Shown here piece by piece: positions 33,358 to 44,760 of a stretch of DNA of 64,000 bases. Both the position numbers and the translations under genes were made by a program. The notes beneath the pieces are model-generated. The model saw only the letters and a program-made list of their open reading frames with translations. It was not told the DNA's origin and did no database searches. Within the stretch, counting starts at the first letter, position 1. Every line of letters starts with the position of its first letter. The stretch is from Hexactinellida sp. DTS-2022 (taxonomy: Eukaryota; Porifera; Hexactinellida): the NCBI GenBank assembly GCA_028753945.1, contig JAPNXP010000014.1, positions 2,480,001-2,544,000 of the forward strand, in the 5' to 3' direction.

Positions 33358-34357
33358 TCACTCGGCAAATGGGACAGTGCATGCCTTCATCAATAAATTT
33401 CTGTCCACAATTGCGTAGTTGAGAATGTTCCATCTTTGTAACTTGTCTTTACATGCTTTTCTACGTTCAGCATTTTGGATATTTTTCTTGCTTGATTTTC
33501 TGGTAATTTGAAGACCTTGTTCTAACCTTTGATATTCAATTTCATAATCAAGTATTATCTTATTTAGATCAGACAAAAATTTCCATATATTTGGATGGTG
33601 AACTGTAACGAACAATTTTAGAGTTTTATGATATGTCTCAGCACCATTATTTGTTGCATTTTCAGCAGAAAATATTGACAATGCTTTTTCTCCAACAATC
33701 CATGTCTTTCTGTAGTAAACTTTAACTTTTTAATTAGCTCATTCTCAATTTCACTAAGATTAAAATCTTCTTGTTCCAAAATTGAGAAATCCTCGGGTAT
33801 CTTATCCTCGGGTAATAAAGGCAATGCCATTAGTTTTCTGATCCAATTTGCAAACGTATTATTATTTTTATATTATTTTCCTAGGCCTAAGCAGTGGCGG
33901 CGCCAAGGGTGGTCAAGGGTGGTCAGCTGACCACCCTATCAAAGTGCTTGACCACCCTCCTGACTATACTATATTTGATGTTTGACCCACAAAATACGCA
34001 TACTGACCCATGGGTGACCACCTAGTGGTGGAGCACACGCGCCGCCACTGGGCCTAACGAATGTGTTTTCTTCCAGATGGCTTTAGTAAAATGGAACCAA
34101 CACCCAAATACTTTTATTCCAGGAAAAAAATGTGCGAATAGATTTCTAGGTGCTTTTTCGAAATCACTGACAGCAACTTTAGGAGAAAAATCAGGAATTA
34201 GCTCACGTAGCTTTAGTACAACAAGTGTGTATCGAACTTTTATGTATAGATATTCATCTGATTCATAGATAAAAGAGTTAAGTTTTTTTCCTTCAACAAT
34301 TATAAATTCCATTATTATCAAATGAAACATATTGTTTCGATTACAACTATATATCAA
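33358..34357 (-). pseudogene. MULE transposase remnant
   Basis: The minus strand has LIPDFSPKVAVSDFEKAPRN and GCWFHFTKAIWKK (second Asp and the CxxH region). After an inserted MITE come ALPLLPEDKIPEDF and, in another frame, NNGAETYHKTLK (catalytic Glu) and GLQITRKSSKKN. These match the intact protein at 27504-29105 in order. Missing are the N-terminal FLYWCH part, the first Asp region and the RING end. Breaks: one MITE insertion, one frame change near 33670, and loss of both ends. Confidence 0.85.
33892..34050. mobile_element. hAT-type MITE inserted in the MULE gene
   Basis: The ends are CAGTGGCGGCGCC and GCGCCGCCACTG, 159 bp. GGCCTAAG and GGCCTAAC flank it (8 bp, one difference). It resembles the MITE at 58606-58739. 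Confidence 0.85.
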
Positions 34358-34484
34358 TAACCAGGAAACAATAGAGTTTCTGTCTTCTTTTCAACTAACA
34401 TATAGTTTACAATTTGTCGAAACCTCTCACTAGTGTCATGTAGTAAATTCACACTCAAATTAGAAACCATTGGCCAAATTCCCA

Positions 34485-34600
34485 ACTATGGCGTTGACCA
34501 AAATCCTAACGTTTTAAAAACTTTGACCAAATTCCTACCTTTAAACACGTTGACCGAATTCCTAACTTAGCGTTGACCAAATTACGCGTTCCCGCTTTTC
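34485..34600. repeat. Subterminal array of the second MULE, right
   Basis: Units with GCGTTGACCAAATTCCTAAC, about four, reversed relative to 33040-33130. Confidence 0.8.
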
Positions 34601-34684
34601 TGCACGCGCATCTACCGCCACAGTCACTTCTACTCTTGAAGCTACATTTTATTAATTCACTGCATGCCTTTGAAGCCTTTACCT

Positions 34685-34900
34685 CAAGGTTGAAACCGAA
34701 TACTGATATATTTGGTTGAACCGAATATTATTTGCCGAATAGTTGAAATTTGGTTGCCAACCTGATATCATTATTCGTATTTGGTTACTCAACCTGATAT
34801 CAGTATTCGTATTCGGTTACTCAACCTAATATCAGTATTCGTATTCGGTAGGGCAACTGTTCATGAATACTGATATTCGGTTCGAGAGGTTACAACCTTG
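34685..34900. mobile_element. hAT-type MITE with internal 31-bp tandem repeats
   Basis: The ends are CAAGGTTG and CAACCTTG; flanks CTTTACCT and CTTTACCA (7 of 8). Inside, TTGGTTACTCAACCTGATAT-type units recur about three times. It is nested in the second MULE. Confidence 0.75.
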
Positions 34901-35399
34901 CTTTACCACTCTTTTCTCTAGCAGATTATTTGGTGCTCCTGGGAACCACCAAATGTAATATAACTTTTAAAGTGATACTTAATCCAATCAGGAAATAGGA
35001 TATTTGTAATCAGCATGGAATTTCCGTTAATTAGAGGTGTCACATGACCATATTAGATTTAAAATGTTTCCTTGACAACGGTGTAATGCTGAAAATTCCA
35101 TTCTCAAAAATGATAGCAACCCTATCGAGTGACCCATCTTTCGACAGCGCACACTGTTCTAATAACGACTATGCATTTAATAACCTTATACGAAGTCATT
35201 TTACATGAGTTCGTGAATGCGGACTTTTGTCCGAATAATATTAAAGTGAGCATTTTGAAAATCCATGATGGAGGTCATAATGTATCCGGCGGAAGTGGAT
35301 CCTACCAAAAATCGAGTGCCCAAGCAATGGTCTGTACGTGGAAAAAATTTGGTGCTTGGTCCGGGATGTCCACATCCCTTAGCTAATCTGCCCTACTAT

Positions 35400-35758
35400 A
35401 GCTCTTATTGGGTGGTGGTTTCATCCCATTGCAAGGGATTCATCAGGAAGGTAACCCTTACCAGAATACATACAATTCGTGACATTACATCTCTTGTATA
35501 AGCAACTCTTCATATTGCAATTATTTGCATTATTGAACAGGGATCCCAAACTTATTATGGTTGAATTGTATAGTATAGATTTTAGTGGAATTAGAATATT
35601 GATAGTAGTAAAATTTGTTGTTTCAAAAGTTGTATTAAAATTATCCTTTTCATACTTTTCTATGAGTGGTTAACTATAATTATCAACAGTCGAATATTCA
35701 TTGGTTTGGAACAGTAGGACCCATGTTTTGGGCTGAGCGAATGTTATTAACTACAAGA
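35400..35758. other. Spacer, no gene seen
   Basis: No coding sign or clear repeat. Confidence 0.4.
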
Positions 35759-35766
35759 CCCCTTGC

Positions 35767-36107
35767 CATAGGCGCAAAGTAGGGTGGTGCAGGTGGTGCA
35801 AGTGCACCACCGGCACTCAGCGATAGAAGTGCTGGTTGTGCAAGGTAGTGCTAGGTCCACCTGTACTTTTTAACTTCAAATCTTCAAATCGAACACAGTT
35901 TAATAGATCGATGTTATTACAAAATAGATGTTACATTGTTTATCAATACTAAATATACTAAAATGTAGTAAAAATGAGAAGTGTGATATCAATTTGAGAA
36001 AATTATGATGGTATTGGACTAACTATTGGTACTCTAAAAATAGATGTATTGAGGTGCACCACTGGCACTTTTGGCTACAGCCTACAGGTCAAAAGTTTGC
36101 GCCTATG
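35767..36107. mobile_element. hAT-type MITE, CATAGGCGCAAA family, copy 1
   Basis: The ends are CATAGGCGCAAA and TTTGCGCCTATG, and CCCCTTGC flanks both sides exactly (8 bp). The inner part has GGTGCACCAC stretches. Copy 2 is at 61054-61302. Confidence 0.9.
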
Positions 36108-36314
36108 CCCCTTGCCATTACTCAATCTGTCCTCACCTTCTATCTTAAGAATACTTTGGTATCAAGTATAAACATATAGGGGATCTTTTAGCGCCCCACT
36201 TTATAATTTGGCATAGCAGCACTTTACGTTTAGCTAGTTATTTCAATTGCCAATAGTATTCTCCGGTTCACGAATATTGTTCCGGCGGTTGGTAGGTTGG
36301 CGACCCCTGTTATA

Positions 36315-36488
36315 CAGTAGATTCCGGTTATAAGCACATCGTCGGGAACTACACTTAATGTGCTTATAACCGACATGTTCTTATAACCGACATAAATTAT
36401 GCAGTATATATGGCAACCCTTTCCCAACATAGTGTGCTTATATCCGATATGTTCTTATAACTGGTGTGCTAATATCCGACTTCTACTG
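36315..36488. mobile_element. Tc1/pogo-type MITE
   Basis: The ends are CAGTAGATTCCGGTTATAAG and ATATCCGACTTCTACTG, flanked by TA. GTTCTTATAACCGAC blocks recur inside. Confidence 0.8.
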
Positions 36489-37078
36489 TATAATATTTTA
36501 TTATCATCGTTACTCAAGTATTGTCAAATTTTCGGAAATATCTGTAGAATATATGTATGAGTTTGCATATGGAATATATTATATCAATTTATAAAGTAAA
36601 TTTATTAAGAATTTTGGAACAAAAGGCGGACTAACTCCCCAGCAAAATATCCACTTTTGCCCGAGATTCCACATTGATTCCACATTTTGCTGTAAGTTTC
36701 TTGCAATTTATTGGTTGGAGAACAAATAATTTTTAGAGCAAATTAACATCTTTCATTGGATTGGTTATTTCTTTTAATCCTTGGATTAAATATAACTGGT
36801 AAAACAAACTGGGAATAGTTTTGAAAGTCCCATCTGCCAACCAGACACTAGCGGTGTTGTGTATTTCAAAGTTTGAGTCAGTTCCATTATTATAATTCTT
36901 TGATTCCCAAAATCCACTCCTGAATCATGAAGAATGAAGCTTTGTCCTTTAAATGTTTTGCAATAAGAGGTAGTAATTCTAGACAATTAAATGAATTTGG
37001 TTCTGGAGGAATATTATCGCTTGTTTTCGCGCATGGTTTGTTTTAAGCTGTTGAGTTTAGGAGGTTTAACGGCGGTGG
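36489..37078. other. Spacer, no gene seen
   Basis: No coding sign or clear repeat. Confidence 0.4.
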
Positions 37079-37085
37079 CCTAATC

Positions 37086-37741
37086 CATAGCCTACTATAC
37101 ATAAGGCCTCACAGTAAAATATGATATCTGGACCAGGGATGCGTTCGCCGCAGGGAAACGAAAATTATGGTATTGCAATTTTAGATCAAATATAGTGACT
37201 TACTGCTTAAAAACAGCTAACTCAATAACTAGCAACTGTAATAAAGTAATATGTATACTCTCATTATACCATTAATCTTGTTACTTTGTGAGTTTGAATA
37301 CAGTCACATAACATACACAATACAGAAACTACTAGAAAACTTCTATTTACTCTGGTAGATATAGTTACTTCACATAAGACAACTAACTCGTATCTAAATA
37401 ATCAGGAATCGAACTTTTTCAATTTCTGCTTTTCTAATCCCTTTAAAGTAAGGCTCGAATTGTAATTCTTGACAAGATTTGTAATTAGATAATTTGCTTC
37501 ACTCCGAACGAGACTTGATAGAATGGTTGAACCTTTCACATTACAAGAAGGACAAGTAGTTCTCCAACCTTGGTTAATATGCATATTTTTCGATATATAT
37601 CGACTGCTAGTCACCGGAATATCTGTTTTTAAGCGGATGTCACTAAATTGATAAAAAATTGAAATTTCGTTTCCCGGCGGCGTCCACATCCCTGGTCCAG
37701 ATACCATATTTACTGTGAGGCCTTATGTATAGTAGGCTATG
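37086..37741. mobile_element. Short relative of the P-like THAP element
   Basis: The ends are CATAGCCTACTATACATAAG and its reverse complement, with inverted similarity running about 100 bp inwards (GGACCAGGGATG in both arms). CCTAATC flanks both sides exactly (7 bp). The ends match the 8.1 kb element at 22010-30110. The 101-codon minus-strand ORF inside resembles nothing I know and is not called. Confidence 0.8.
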
Positions 37742-38214
37742 CCTAATCTAATTCGCTCATTGAGTTAGTAAGTTTTGTATGTGTCCCTACCTTTGTTAGA
37801 GATGTACTTCGCTTCATTCCATCTTTCAATTTGAAACAGTTAAATAATTTTAGACTTCATGTGTATGACACTGTATGTTCGTTCATTCATCCGAGAAACA
37901 AATGACAGTTAGCAAACATTAGGTATCTGAGTGCATACTATCGACTAGTTTAGTATTATCTGGGTATAGGTTATCGATACCTGCGAGTCCACGGATGATT
38001 TCAAAAAACTTCTATTTCTTCTATTTTTAAAGTTATGACGTCATCGGAATGTTTTATTTTCTTGTAAGGGATAATTACACTAGTAAATTTGATTGTAGTT
38101 AATTTACAACTAACAGCACAAACTAGAATAAATTAAACACATTATTTTACCAGATTTACGTCTGAAGAAATGAGTAACGAAGAAACTAGAGCCTCTATGT
38201 TGGAGCTATGTTGG
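37742..38214. other. Spacer, no gene seen
   Basis: No coding sign. It should hold the downstream end of the RAG1-like element, but no RSS-like heptamer pair could be set. Confidence 0.35.
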
Positions 38215-40272
38215 GTCTCTACTCTACAACACTTGGTTCTCACTGTATGTCCTGATTGGCCACATCTTTAGCAGAATAAATATCTCCGAGATCCTATTAA
38301 GACTGGATCGCTTTGTGACGCTAACCTCACAAAAATATCGATAATATTGCTTTCAAAGCTGTTTTTCCGAGATAAATTTTCTCGATATTACCGTACCAAT
38401 TTGTTACAGCCCTCTGTTCCTTCTTCTGAGATAGATTTTATGCCATATCCTGAATTATTCTCTCGAATAAGTTATTTTGAGTGCGCTAGAAGTTTGTGTA
38501 AAGTTTTGTAATGCTCGCCCAAGGAACGAATCTAACACTAGGAGATATGTGTCGCTGCACAGCTTTTCAAAATCAGAGGTGTTTACTAATTGGCTGGAAT
38601 TGAAAATCTTTAATATTGCTGCAAGTTGTGCGTGTAGTTTTGATAAAGCGGAATGGTGTTCGACGCTATAGTAGATATAACGCATTCAATTAAATGGGAA
38701 TCATCTGAAAAAGCACTTCTCGCAACATTTCCAGTCGAGGTTGGCCCACTACTAGTGTCTGGTTGATCAATTCTCAACCCAGTTTTATATTGGACTATTT
38801 TTTGAATGATTTTCATTTAATTTTTGATAACAGGAGAGGTTGGGGACCATTTCAATTTCCAATATGCAGGTGGTGGACTAAAAGATTAAACCACCTAAAA
38901 ATACACGTGTATGGATGAAGTGGAGAAGCAGCAATTATATTAACCGTAGAGACGGGGAGATGAATTAAATTAAAACGGTCATTAGATGGAAGTGCGGAGA
39001 AAGATTCAATATCTTCCAGTTCCCCGAATAACTGAATCGCATCAGAAATCGTTCGATTGATGGGAAAACCGTAAACAACTAATTCCCGATCCTTTAAATC
39101 ATTGTGAGTAGCTGTGCACATTTGGCAACTGGCTCCTCCCGCTCCAGATAATATCGCAGCCATCTTCCCGTCGAACATAGATCGAATGATATCAACCTTC
39201 ACAGAGCCATTCTCTGAAGAGATTCCATTTTGTAGTTTTTCGTCTCTGGGTTAATCAGATTTTCCATATATGCGAACACATTCTTTCGCAGCGCAAAGAA
39301 ATATAGGTCGTTGAGAGAAAGGGAAATTGGGGGATTGGTTTTGCCAAGCTACTTTATTTGAAGCTGTACAAATGGAAATCGGCTTGAAACAGAATATAAT
39401 AAAGTTCTTAGTGTTCGTGTTTGTGTTATTTTGATTATAAATGGTATGACACCCGCTACCATCTAAACCATCTGCGACACGGAATGTAAGTGGATACTCT
39501 TCATCGTCAAGTGGATTCAATGTAGAGAGAATCCTTTCGAGAGTTTTTTTAACCTGGATGATGTAGGGGGTTTGTACACCGATCGTTTGATGAGTATCTG
39601 TATAAAGCTGTATTACCTTGATATCAACTAGTTTCGCAAATCTGCAACTTTGCTGTATGATGGAAAATGTATGCTGTCTGGCAATAAGGTTTGGCGAAGA
39701 TGAGTGTACTTTCTCCTGCCGATTTCAAGCAAGTCTAGCAAGAATAAAGCCTTGTCAACAGGTACATAGTTTAAATTTATGCCACTAAACCCACCACTAC
39801 TGACAATTTCTTTAGCAACCTTGGCAGTTCAACTTCGTTTGCCAAAAGTTGCAATGCCAGTGCAGCAATTTCAACAGGGGTAGAACCTTCGATAGTAGCC
39901 GTTTCTCTTATCTGTTCTAGGATAGAAGATAACCTTATACGTTGTTGTGGTAAGCGAAGAGAAAAAAGGTTCTTCTTTGCATTAGACTGCGTAAATACAG
40001 AAGTAGAAGTATCTGAAGGGGTTATGCATAAGGATTTTGGTTCCCTTGGGATTGGGCAATTCCACCATTCGGTATTCAGTTGGTCAACATTTTTATTGGA
40101 TTTTCTAATGTGGGTTTGAATCCTTTTCAGTAAAGAAGTAACAGAATCATGTTTTTCTTCATCTATATTGAGGATAACAATGATTTCATCAGCGGTGTCA
40201 GGAATGTTAAATTAATTCTCTTTCAAAATTAATGCAATATCACGGCGGTTTTTTGGAAGTGGAGCCTCAGCC
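38215..40272 (-). pseudogene. RAG1-like transposase relic A, nearly full length
   Basis: From MAEAPLPKNRRDIALILKEN at 40272 the minus strand, over several frames, gives about 650 residues. The N-terminal ~250 are unrecognised. Then follow VADGLDGSGCHTIYNQ (first Asp; RAG1 has CDGMGDVSE), GGASCQMCTATHNDLKDREL (RAG1: ICTLCDATRLEASQNLV), TSTGNVARSAFSDD (RAG1: NGNFARKLM), SEEGTEGCNKLVR (RAG1: SEGNESGNKLFRR, with the catalytic Glu), and a CGQSGHTVRTKC zinc-knuckle end. Known RAG1-like proteins have DDE catalysis and often a C-terminal knuckle. Breaks include an in-frame TAA soon after the start, frame changes near 39630 and 38640, and a stop near the Glu motif. Confidence 0.75.
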
Positions 40273-41508
40273 ATTGTTATTAATTGAGAGTATGCTATAA
40301 ATTTAGTAATTCAATTTAGAAATGTAATATTTAACTATTTCATAGAGTATTTACCCTAGTAAATGTGTATGTTGTATTTTGAAAATAAGTATGCAGATTT
40401 ATTATTGCCTAGCAACGAATAATAGACAATGGAATTTAACTATTTTGAGAAAGTTCGAATCGAAGCGAGTCCTATAAATTTGACATGTTGTTTATATAAC
40501 TTATGAGATTGATCACAGAATCATTCGAACTGGTCTTAGGTGGTCTTTTTTTTGTGACCAGTTTAAGATTATAAGTATTTATATTTTTGTGAAATTTATC
40601 TACGCAAGTTCAAAAGAGAAAATTTCAAAGCAAGAGGAAAATCTAGCATAATGAAGGTGTATATACAACAATTAGATATTCAATGTTAATTATGTTAAGT
40701 AGCAACAAGGATATCGAGTCTGGGATAGCAACTTAAAGAATGTGAATTTTCTTACTTTTTCCAACCGCAAAATATTTAATTTTCATGTTGAAAGCGAAAG
40801 TACGTCAGACTTGACTATACTAATGAAGTACTATTAGGCTTTCAATTCACTCCCTATTTGATATACATAATATGTACGTAAACAATTATGAATCAAATAG
40901 AGTTAGAAAATTGGCATTTTGAGTCTATTAATTTTCTCCGTAAAGGCCGCCCTAAACCACTGTGTTGCATGGCCTACTTAATATACGGCTATATAAATGC
41001 CGCCTAAATAGCTTAACCACAAATCTGAGATTCTCAAAAGTGGTTCTAATGGACTCGCAATGGTTGATTACCCAATATACCACTCTAATACAATAATAGG
41101 AAGCATAGTTTATCCTAGAATGAAAATTAGAGACTGGCCTTTTTGTTTTATGGCCTTCTCGGCAACATATATTATATATAGCCGTGTATTAAGTAGACCA
41201 GCCAGGTGGTTGTCACCTAAAATGTGGAAGTGTCTTCTGATAAAGAACTGTTGGCTTTGATACTTGAGTATCATTTTTCTGCATATATACGATTTTGGTG
41301 TTCTTTGTTGATGAAAACGGTATTTGGGTTTGTACCTTCCCTGCACGAAGTTTCTTGTGAATATACTTAATGCTGCTAAGCTTTCATTAAACGGAAGCTT
41401 CTAGAACTCAAGTGTTATTACTGCAGTATTAGTACATTATTGTGAAAATTTATTATTTTGGGAGTGGAGTTCATCTAAGTATATAAATTCTAAATTTTGA
41501 AATATATA
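40273..41508. other. Spacer with a small inverted repeat
   Basis: GGCCTACTTAATATACGGCT at about 40972 returns reversed near 41172-41200 (an element of roughly 240 bp); a third similar end, CATGGCCTACTATATAATAC in reverse complement, is at 42430-42460. These ends look like a diverged cousin of the P-like tips. No coding region seen. Confidence 0.4.
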
Positions 41509-41837
41509 CAGTTTCCCTCGCTAATCCGAACCCCGCTAATCCGAACCCTCGCTAATCCGAACAAGAGAAACCAAAATATTCTTCTGATAAATTTGGGAAA
41601 AATCGTAAATTGCAATGGAAGTATAAACCATAAGTCTCAGGCAAGTATTTTAAGGAGTACACTAGATGTTTAGTGCGGATTAACAAGGTTTGTACAAGTT
41701 TGGTTCGGATTATCGAGATTCTCATTTATAAATGCCAATAGAAAATGCATTACTTCACAAATCCGAACGAATTCATTAATCTGAACAGAAGATTTTTGAA
41801 TCGGAACACCTCTGTTCGGATTAGCGAGGGTGTACTG
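41509..41837. mobile_element. Tc1/pogo-type MITE, family A, copy 2
   Basis: It starts CAGTTTCCCTCGCTAATCCG and ends TTAGCGAGGGTGTACTG. Body and inner GCTAATCCGAACC repeats match 14878-15216. TA lies on the left flank, TT on the right. Confidence 0.8.
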
Positions 41838-42086
41838 TTTTAACATTTAAATATAACGTCATTTTTGGAGGACACCATTTTTTGTTGGTCCTGCCCAAGA
41901 GGAGATCCAAAAAATATTATTTGAGTCGGGGATCTAGTGCGAGCGTAGCGAGCGCCCATATTAATTTCCATTGAATCTTTTTTGACACACATAGGCTCAA
42001 TTATCGTTATCATCAATTCGAATAAACCCTAAAATAGGGTTTTGGAAGCAAGTTCCTGCAAGCTGGGAATTTAAAAAATGAAACAA

Positions 42087-42240
42087 CTTATATGTAGACC
42101 GTTTATTTGTATACCAGATTTTTTATTATATAATATTACTCCTGGTTTTACTTAAATAGTATTACTCAGGGTTTTTACTTAAATAGTATTACTCGCTTTT
42201 GGTCTATAAAATTGATTTACGGTCTGTTAATTTTAGCTTA
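42087..42240. mobile_element. Isolated end of the FLYWCH-MULE family
   Basis: CTTATATGTAGACCGTTTAT, then ATACCAGAT, AGTATTAC blocks and CTTTTGGTCTATAAAATT, align over ~150 bp with the right end of the MULE at 29623-29490 (reverse strand). No 31-bp array or gene follows. Confidence 0.7.
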
Positions 42241-43769
42241 TTTATGTGGGGTGTATATTTAATTACGTCATTGTGGTTAAATCCGATGAGAAATCATCCT
42301 CAAAAGTATTTTAGGTGTTTCCAGCGTATTTGAAAACCTAAGTTCAGTTTATTCCATGACAATAGGTAATATATTTACGAGCAATTAGAAAGTATACACT
42401 GGCCTGGAAATAAAATGGCAAATACTTGACTTATCTAGCCGTATTATATAGTAGGCCATGCTTCAACTTTCCCCAATGATCCGAAGTGCTGATGTATCTC
42501 ATTCATTTTGATTAAAATTATCCCTATTATCAAATACATGTTGAATATAACTTATATAACTTATACTGCTGCAGTAGTAACAGCTAAATTGTTCTTAAGA
42601 TTAGAAATTCCCAGGTAACTTTAGATAATAAATTGTTGTAGGCTAAATATGTACTGTTTTATTAATTCCAAGTTAAGTTCTATTTCTTCTTAATTAATTC
42701 ATTAATTAGTTAATTAAACTCTCAAATACGATATATCTATGGTGTGAAATCTCAGCTCTGCTACTATGGTCATTACTTCTCATCTCAGCAAAAGGACAGG
42801 ACTTGTGGACAACTCGGTTTGTACATCATATTGGCTTATTAGAATAGCACAGGAATGAGGTTTAGAAACAAGGGAGCCATCCAAATACTAGGGAGTCATC
42901 CAATTTCAAATCTCTATTTTTGTATCCATGTAGTTTATAAGATCAATTTGCTTGAATTGAATCATGTGTATAATAAAGGGATCCTGCACAAAGTACTGGA
43001 CATAACCTGGTATGGGGGGTTTCGAGTAAATAACGAAGTGCTGGGTGGTGGCTACATCTTCCATATTAGAATTCTTAAACCGACTCTCACATTTCATTTC
43101 AAAATTTGTACCAATCACCCGGCTTCAGGTAAGTTAAATAACAACCATAACAAAATCCACAAATACGAGAAGGATTATTAAATTGCTTATTAAATATCTT
43201 ACTATCTGAATTCTTGCAATTTACTGTGCTCAATAGCAGATACATACTACTAAAAGCATCCGTGCCATATGTTGGCGGGAGTGAAAGGGAGCGTTCTGAG
43301 TAAACTTAACAACTATTCAATTTAACAATTTTTCATTTTCTCCTAAATATATATTGTAGAAACCTTACATTATTAAATTTACACTCTCCTCTAGCTCAAA
43401 GGAAGCGACAATTACTAAACTATTCCTTAAGGCTATCAGTTTTTTCAAATAATTATAAGTGAACTTTAAAATACAACAGTATATTGTTAATGTCATGAAA
43501 TTTATCAGCAAAAGCATTTGTCCAATTACAGAGTAATGACATTATAAATTCGAGTCGCTAATAGAAATGCTATTCCACTCAGTCATATCGACATAAAACT
43601 CTCCAGACTTTAAACTTGTATCGTTTAAGATTCAAATCTCCTTGCTTGCTTCTAACATTTTAGTTAACATTTTCTCTGTTTCTAAATTACACATGGGAGG
43701 TTGTACGTTGTCCATCTTGGGAAGGGATTCGTTATTTTCTCTTTTAACTCCCACTTAATATTACTTGTT
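42241..43769. other. Spacer, no gene seen
   Basis: Several short ORFs overlap on both strands near 42855-43181 but none shows a domain or splice context that I trust. Confidence 0.35.
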
Positions 43770-43942
43770 CAGTATAACCTCGTTACTACGAACATCAGGG
43801 AACCGTCAAAATGCGTCGCCTTGTCCGGAATTCGTATTACCCAATATCATTTGTATTGAAAAAGCTTTGAAGGGGATTTAAATAGTGTTCGTATCAACCA
43901 GAATTTTGTATCAACCGCGTTCGTACTAACGAGGTTCTACTG
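43770..43942. mobile_element. Tc1/pogo-type MITE, AACCTCGTTA family
   Basis: The ends are CAGTATAACCTCGTTACTAC and GTACTAACGAGGTTCTACTG; TA follows the right end. Related stretches lie at 21383 and 60043-60230. Confidence 0.8.
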
Positions 43943-44540
43943 TATGTAGTTCCTAAGCTGTAATACCGTTGGTATAATACTGCTGTCTTTGTTCGATTAC
44001 CCAACTAATGAAAACACTCAAATACGTACGTGTACAAATATTTTTGCCAAACATTTATATACCCGTACTAAACTGTTTTCAGGTTGTATCACGACCAACC
44101 ACAAAACTAACAGTGGACTACAGTACACTCTACGGAGCTTTTAATATAAGTACTTTCAATTACTGTTCTAAGGTCGGAAAATTTCCTTGGAAATTTCCGG
44201 AAATTTATAAGGAAAAATTAATATGACTCATTGCCGGCGCCACGTGTTATGAGGTGTGGATGTAGTGGGTGTCCACTGTATAGTCTAGTGGGTGTCAACG
44301 CTTCATTTCCTTGAGGCAGTGCTTGTCCGGACACTCAGGACACCCCAGGTGACGCTTGCCCTGTTATATATACCTAGTTTTTTTTTAATTTTGATAAACC
44401 ATATCTATATTGTAGAGTTGTTACTGTGCGCTTGTTATTTTCACTCATGACAGTCTAACTTCAGTAGCACAAAATGTTTTGCAATTTCAAATGAAGTTCC
44501 TATAGTGCAGCGGCACAACCTTGATAAAATTATTCTATAT
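43943..44540. other. Spacer, no gene seen
   Basis: A GTGGGTGTC repeat lies around 44260-44310. No coding sign. Confidence 0.35.
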
Positions 44541-44753
44541 TTATGTTAGATCACGGTGAATATCGAATAATTTTATCAAATCACGTTTTACAGGGTCGGT
44601 GTGTGCATAATTATACTCAAGTAGTTGAGTGGAGTCGAAAGAGGGGTCACTCGATTGGATAAGGACACAATTGGAGAAAGGAATTTTTGACACATTCCTG
44701 ATACATTCCAGCGTTGGAAAAACTCTTCCAAATATGGTCATGTGATATATCAA
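44541..44753 (-). repeat. Diverged arm of the second MULE family, with a conserved micro-ORF
   Basis: TGGTCATGTGAT, GGGTCACTCGAT and neighbouring blocks align with the arms at 32700-32800 and 35030-35140. On the minus strand the same ORF is kept: MTIFGRVFP...SKIPFS...SSDPSFDS, against MTILDLKCFLDNG..LKIPFSKM..LSSDPSFDS in the arms. Differences fall partly at third codon positions. Confidence 0.6.
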
Positions 44754-44760
44754 ATTATCT

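Larger units (their letters stand above)
32424..35399 (-). mobile_element. Second MULE, broken, with ~450-bp terminal inverted repeats
   Basis: The arms 32424-32875 and 34962-35399 are reverse complements at high identity (for example AATCAGCATGGAATTTCCGT in both). Between arm and gene each side has an array of GGTCAACGC-based repeats, about 26 bp long, in mirrored orientation (33040-33130; 34485-34600). The transposase gene inside is broken and carries an inserted MITE; another MITE sits near the right arm. No target duplication was found. Confidence 0.75.

Noticed and set aside
37402-37707. 101-codon minus-strand ORF within the short P-like element
   Set aside because: Part of it lies in the terminal repeat, no domain is recognised, and the element looks non-autonomous.
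37742-41508. RSS-like ends for RAG1-like relic A (a CACTGTG at about 40958)
   Set aside because: No partner heptamer or 5-bp duplication was found on the other side, so the match is likely chance.
40968-42460. A 1.5 kb element with CATGGCCTACT ends
   Set aside because: The ends are alike but flanking bases do not match, and a closer partner end exists near 41200, so borders stay unclear.
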